Shown: piece after piece, positions 62,128 through 64,000 of the stretch
Layout of the letters: the number at the start of each line of letters is the position of its first letter
Position numbering within the stretch: the first letter of the stretch is position 1
Assembly (NCBI GenBank): GCA_020249925.1
Contig: JADCER010000004.1
Span: forward strand, 124,001 to 188,000
Direction of reading: 5' to 3'
DNA from: Roseomonas sp.
Lineage (GTDB): Bacteria > Pseudomonadota > Alphaproteobacteria > Acetobacterales > Acetobacteraceae
DNA length: 64,000 nucleotides
Notes under the pieces: model-generated
Seen by the model: the letters and a program-made list of their open reading frames with translations, nothing else
Databases searched by the model: none
Told to the model about the DNA's origin: nothing
Translations under genes and position numbers: made by a program

Positions 62128-63699
62128 CTATCCCCGCCATCCCGCGCTGGCCTTGTTGAGCGCGGCTTCGACCGCCGCTCGCGTCACGTCACGGAAACGC
62201 GCCGCCACATGGCGGTCCGGGCGAATGAGGTAAGCGGCGCCGGGGGCCAGTGCAAAGCGCTCAATCAACATCCTGTCGCTATCCTGGGCGTCGATGATCG
62301 GAAGTCCGTCCACACCACCGGCGTTGCTACCGTTGCGCCAGCGTAGCAGCGTGAAACCATGGCCCAGTTTTTCGCTGAGATATCCTTCGCCCAAAGGCGC
62401 ATCAGGAATGGGCGCGCCAGGTGGGGGCCCTCCCGCCCAAGGCGCCTCATCTGGCGTTGACAAGGGGCTGTTCTGATAGGTGGTTGGCGTTGAAAGTCGT
62501 CCCGAATTCACGAAGCGCTTGCCGAATGCTGTCTGCCGCGCCAGCGCCAGCGCCGCATTACGAAAACGCAATTCTGCCCTCCGGCGGGGCGCGATGAAAT
62601 CAGTAGCGCGTGTTGAATTCAGGATATTCTCATCCGCCGCGGCCGAACGTTCCTGATCATAGCTCGCGATCAGCCCTGCCCCGCCCTGCAGTGCGGCGGC
62701 GAGTTTCCAGCCAAGATTATCCGCATCCTGCACGCCGGAATTGGCACCGCGCGCCCCGAAGGGGGAGACCTGATGCGCGGCGTCCCCAGCAAAAATCACC
62801 GGTCCATGCACAAAGCTTTGCAGGCGCCGGCATTGAAAGCGATAGACGGAAATCCATTCCAATTCGAAATCACGATGGCCCAGCATGCGTTCAATGCGCG
62901 GGCGCACCACTTCGGGCCGCTTTTCATATTCAGCATCCGCATCGGGTGAAAGTTGCAGGTCAATGCGCCAGATATCATTCGGCTGCTTATGCAAAAGGCA
63001 GGATTGACCGCCGTGAAAAGGCGGATCGAACCAGAACCAGCGTTCCACCGGGAAATCGGCTGTCATGCGTACATCGGCAATCAGGAACTGATCCTCAAAC
63101 TGCTCACCCATGAATTCTAGGCCAAGCATGGTGCGAATGGGCGAACGCGCCCCATCACAAGCAATGACAAAGCGCCCATCAAGCAAATAAGGACCGTCAG
63201 GCGTTTCAACCGTGATGCGCGCGCCTTGTTCACCTGAATGCAGGCCCATCACGCGGTTAAGCCAGCGAAGATCAACCCCAAGTGCCTGCGCACGATCCAC
63301 CAGGAATTTCTCGGCGTAATATTGCTGCAAATTGATGAAGGCCGGCATTTTATGGCCAGGCTCAGGCAGCAGATCAAAACCGTATAGCAATTCCTCATGC
63401 TGGAAGACCTTGCCGATATTCCAGCATATTCCCTTTTCCAGCATAGGCGCGGCACAGCCAAGCCTATCCCAAATCTCCAACGTGCGCTTGGCAAAGCAAA
63501 TGGCGCGCGAACCTTCCCCGATCCGGTCCTGATCATCCAGCAGCACGCAATCAATGCCACGCAGCTTGAGATCAATCGCAAGCGTAAGGCCAACCGGTCC
63601 AGCACCGATAATCACCACAGGATGGGTTGCAGGTGAGGCACGCGTCTGATCCGCATGGCGTTGATAGGCAAAACGCGCAAAGGGTTCGGCGGCCTTCAT
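62128..63699 (-). CDS. FAD-dependent aromatic-type monooxygenase
   Basis: About 523 residues. The dinucleotide motif is VVIIGAGPVGLTLAIDLKLR, the second FAD motif GPVIFAGDAAHQVSPFGARG, and the DG-type motif VIACDGARSPIRTMLG. The long C-terminal part is thioredoxin-like, as in phenol/3-(3-hydroxyphenyl)propionate hydroxylases. It would hydroxylate an aromatic or polyketide-like ring using NAD(P)H. The start overlaps the adjoining metallo-beta-lactamase gene by 4 bases, suggesting a two-step catabolic unit. The specific substrate is not deducible. Confidence 0.9.
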   Translation of the reverse strand: MKAAEPFARFAYQRHADQTRASPATHPVVIIGAGPVGLTLAIDLKLRGIDCVLLDDQDRIGEGSRAICFAKRTLEIWDRLGCAAPMLEKGICWNIGKVFQHEELLYGFDLLPEPGHKMPAFINLQQYYAEKFLVDRAQALGVDLRWLNRVMGLHSGEQGARITVETPDGPYLLDGRFVIACDGARSPIRTMLGLEFMGEQFEDQFLIADVRMTADFPVERWFWFDPPFHGGQSCLLHKQPNDIWRIDLQLSPDADAEYEKRPEVVRPRIERMLGHRDFELEWISVYRFQCRRLQSFVHGPVIFAGDAAHQVSPFGARGANSGVQDADNLGWKLAAALQGGAGLIASYDQERSAAADENILNSTRATDFIAPRRRAELRFRNAALALARQTAFGKRFVNSGRLSTPTTYQNSPLSTPDEAPWAGGPPPGAPIPDAPLGEGYLSEKLGHGFTLLRWRNGSNAGGVDGLPIIDAQDSDRMLIERFALAPGAAYLIRPDRHVAARFRDVTRAAVEAALNKASAGWRG

Positions 63700-64000
63700 G
63701 CACTGCCGCTTGACAGTGGCAGCACCAGACCATCGCGCCCAACAACCAATGATCCGCGGTAATGGGCACGTACCGCTTCCACCCAATGCTGCTCTGTCAC
63801 CAGCGGATCATCTGCCGGTACCAGGTGATTGAGCGCGAGCAGCCCTATGCCGGCCTCTGCCGCGATGCGCCCGACATCTTCCGCAAGCGTATGGCTATCC
63901 AGCAGATGTTGCTTCAGGCGCGCGCCATTGCCGACGCGTGCCACCAGCCGATCCACACCTGGTTCATAAATGGCTTCATGCACCAGAATATCTGCGCCGC
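63696..64000 (-). CDS. metallo-beta-lactamase-fold hydrolase, C-terminal part (partial)
   Basis: The last 101 codons of a gene running past the window edge. DILVHEAIYEPGVD and DSHTLAEDVGRIAAEAG followed by LLALNHLVPADDPL carry the Asp/His metal ligands of the RNase Z/PhnP-like MBL subgroup. It precedes the monooxygenase gene in the same operon (4-base overlap), so it may hydrolyse a lactone or ester made in that pathway. Confidence 0.85.
   Translation of the reverse strand, partial: GADILVHEAIYEPGVDRLVARVGNGARLKQHLLDSHTLAEDVGRIAAEAGIGLLALNHLVPADDPLVTEQHWVEAVRAHYRGSLVVGRDGLVLPLSSGSA

Noticed and set aside
1-64000. rRNA operons, prophage, integrase, toxin-antitoxin or CRISPR-Cas loci
   Set aside because: None seen on either strand; the only mobile trace is the IS1182-like remnant at 42.8 kb.

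Overview
The window is a high-G+C alphaproteobacterial chromosome segment, most likely from Acetobacteraceae (Roseomonas-like, Rhodospirillales). This rests on the FlbT/FlaF flagellar regulators, three tripartite-tricarboxylate (Bug/TctC) receptors without permeases, a ruvX-pyrB-pyrX-plsY-dprA-topA-rnr run divergent from gatCAB, a pst-phoU-phoB operon, and the style of the intergenic palindromes. Nothing in it looks plasmid- or phage-borne. The assignment is by inference; there is no rRNA in the window.

Layout. 1-1.1 kb: end of a flagellin gene, then flbT and flaF. 1.1-13 kb: mixed metabolism and transport (cytochrome b561, DUF429, Lrp, trxB, LysR, two tandem TctC receptors, rhodanese, GST, class III aminotransferase, a FlaG-like protein, a third TctC, a VOC protein). 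13-18 kb (minus): a CoA-transferase, tRNA-Met, and a sulfur-transfer cluster reading iscS-fdx-tenA-mnmA. 18-20.7 kb: an accessory, lower-G+C insertion with a large WD40 receptor-like protein, the most unusual gene here. 20.7-22.8 kb: an iron-binding protein gene with a Fur box, divergent from fur. 22.8-26.8 kb: HpcH/HpaI aldolase, YghU-type GST, ArsC/Spx-like protein and a KefB-type antiporter. 26.9-30.1 kb (minus): gatCAB. 30.2-42.5 kb (plus): ruvX, a membrane protein, pyrB, a GNAT enzyme, a pseudo-dihydroorotase, plsY, dprA, topA, rnr, an S41 protease and rpmG. 42.6-48 kb: a repeat, an IS1182-type transposase remnant, then a hyfCEFGI operon that encodes an energy-converting-hydrogenase-related (Ehr) complex and not a hydrogenase. 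48-55.4 kb (minus): DUF1489, purD, and pstSCAB-phoU-phoB behind a PHO box. 55.4-58.1 kb (minus): enoyl-CoA hydratase, then copC-copD-DUF411 behind a MerR/CueR-type promoter. 58.3-64 kb: gamma-glutamyltransferase-like protein overlapping a TPR/GT41 glycosyltransferase, tRNA-Leu, an FAD monooxygenase and a truncated metallo-beta-lactamase-fold gene.

How parts work together. IscS mobilises sulfur that MnmA uses for tRNA 2-thiolation, with the ferredoxin serving Fe-S assembly. PyrB and the catalytically dead PyrX probably form one aspartate carbamoyltransferase complex. PstSCAB imports phosphate, with PhoU and PhoB in the same operon, but no phoR is adjacent. CopC, CopD and the DUF411 protein form a periplasmic copper-handling set. 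HyfCEFG-I form a membrane complex I-like module that appears to have lost hyfB at the IS scar.

The best candidate for an undescribed system is the gene at 18327-20633. It has an N-terminal helix-turn-helix-like region, a middle region with one hydrophobic segment, and seven nearly identical WD40 blades whose differences fall at a few blade positions. That pattern is known from rapidly diversifying recognition propellers.
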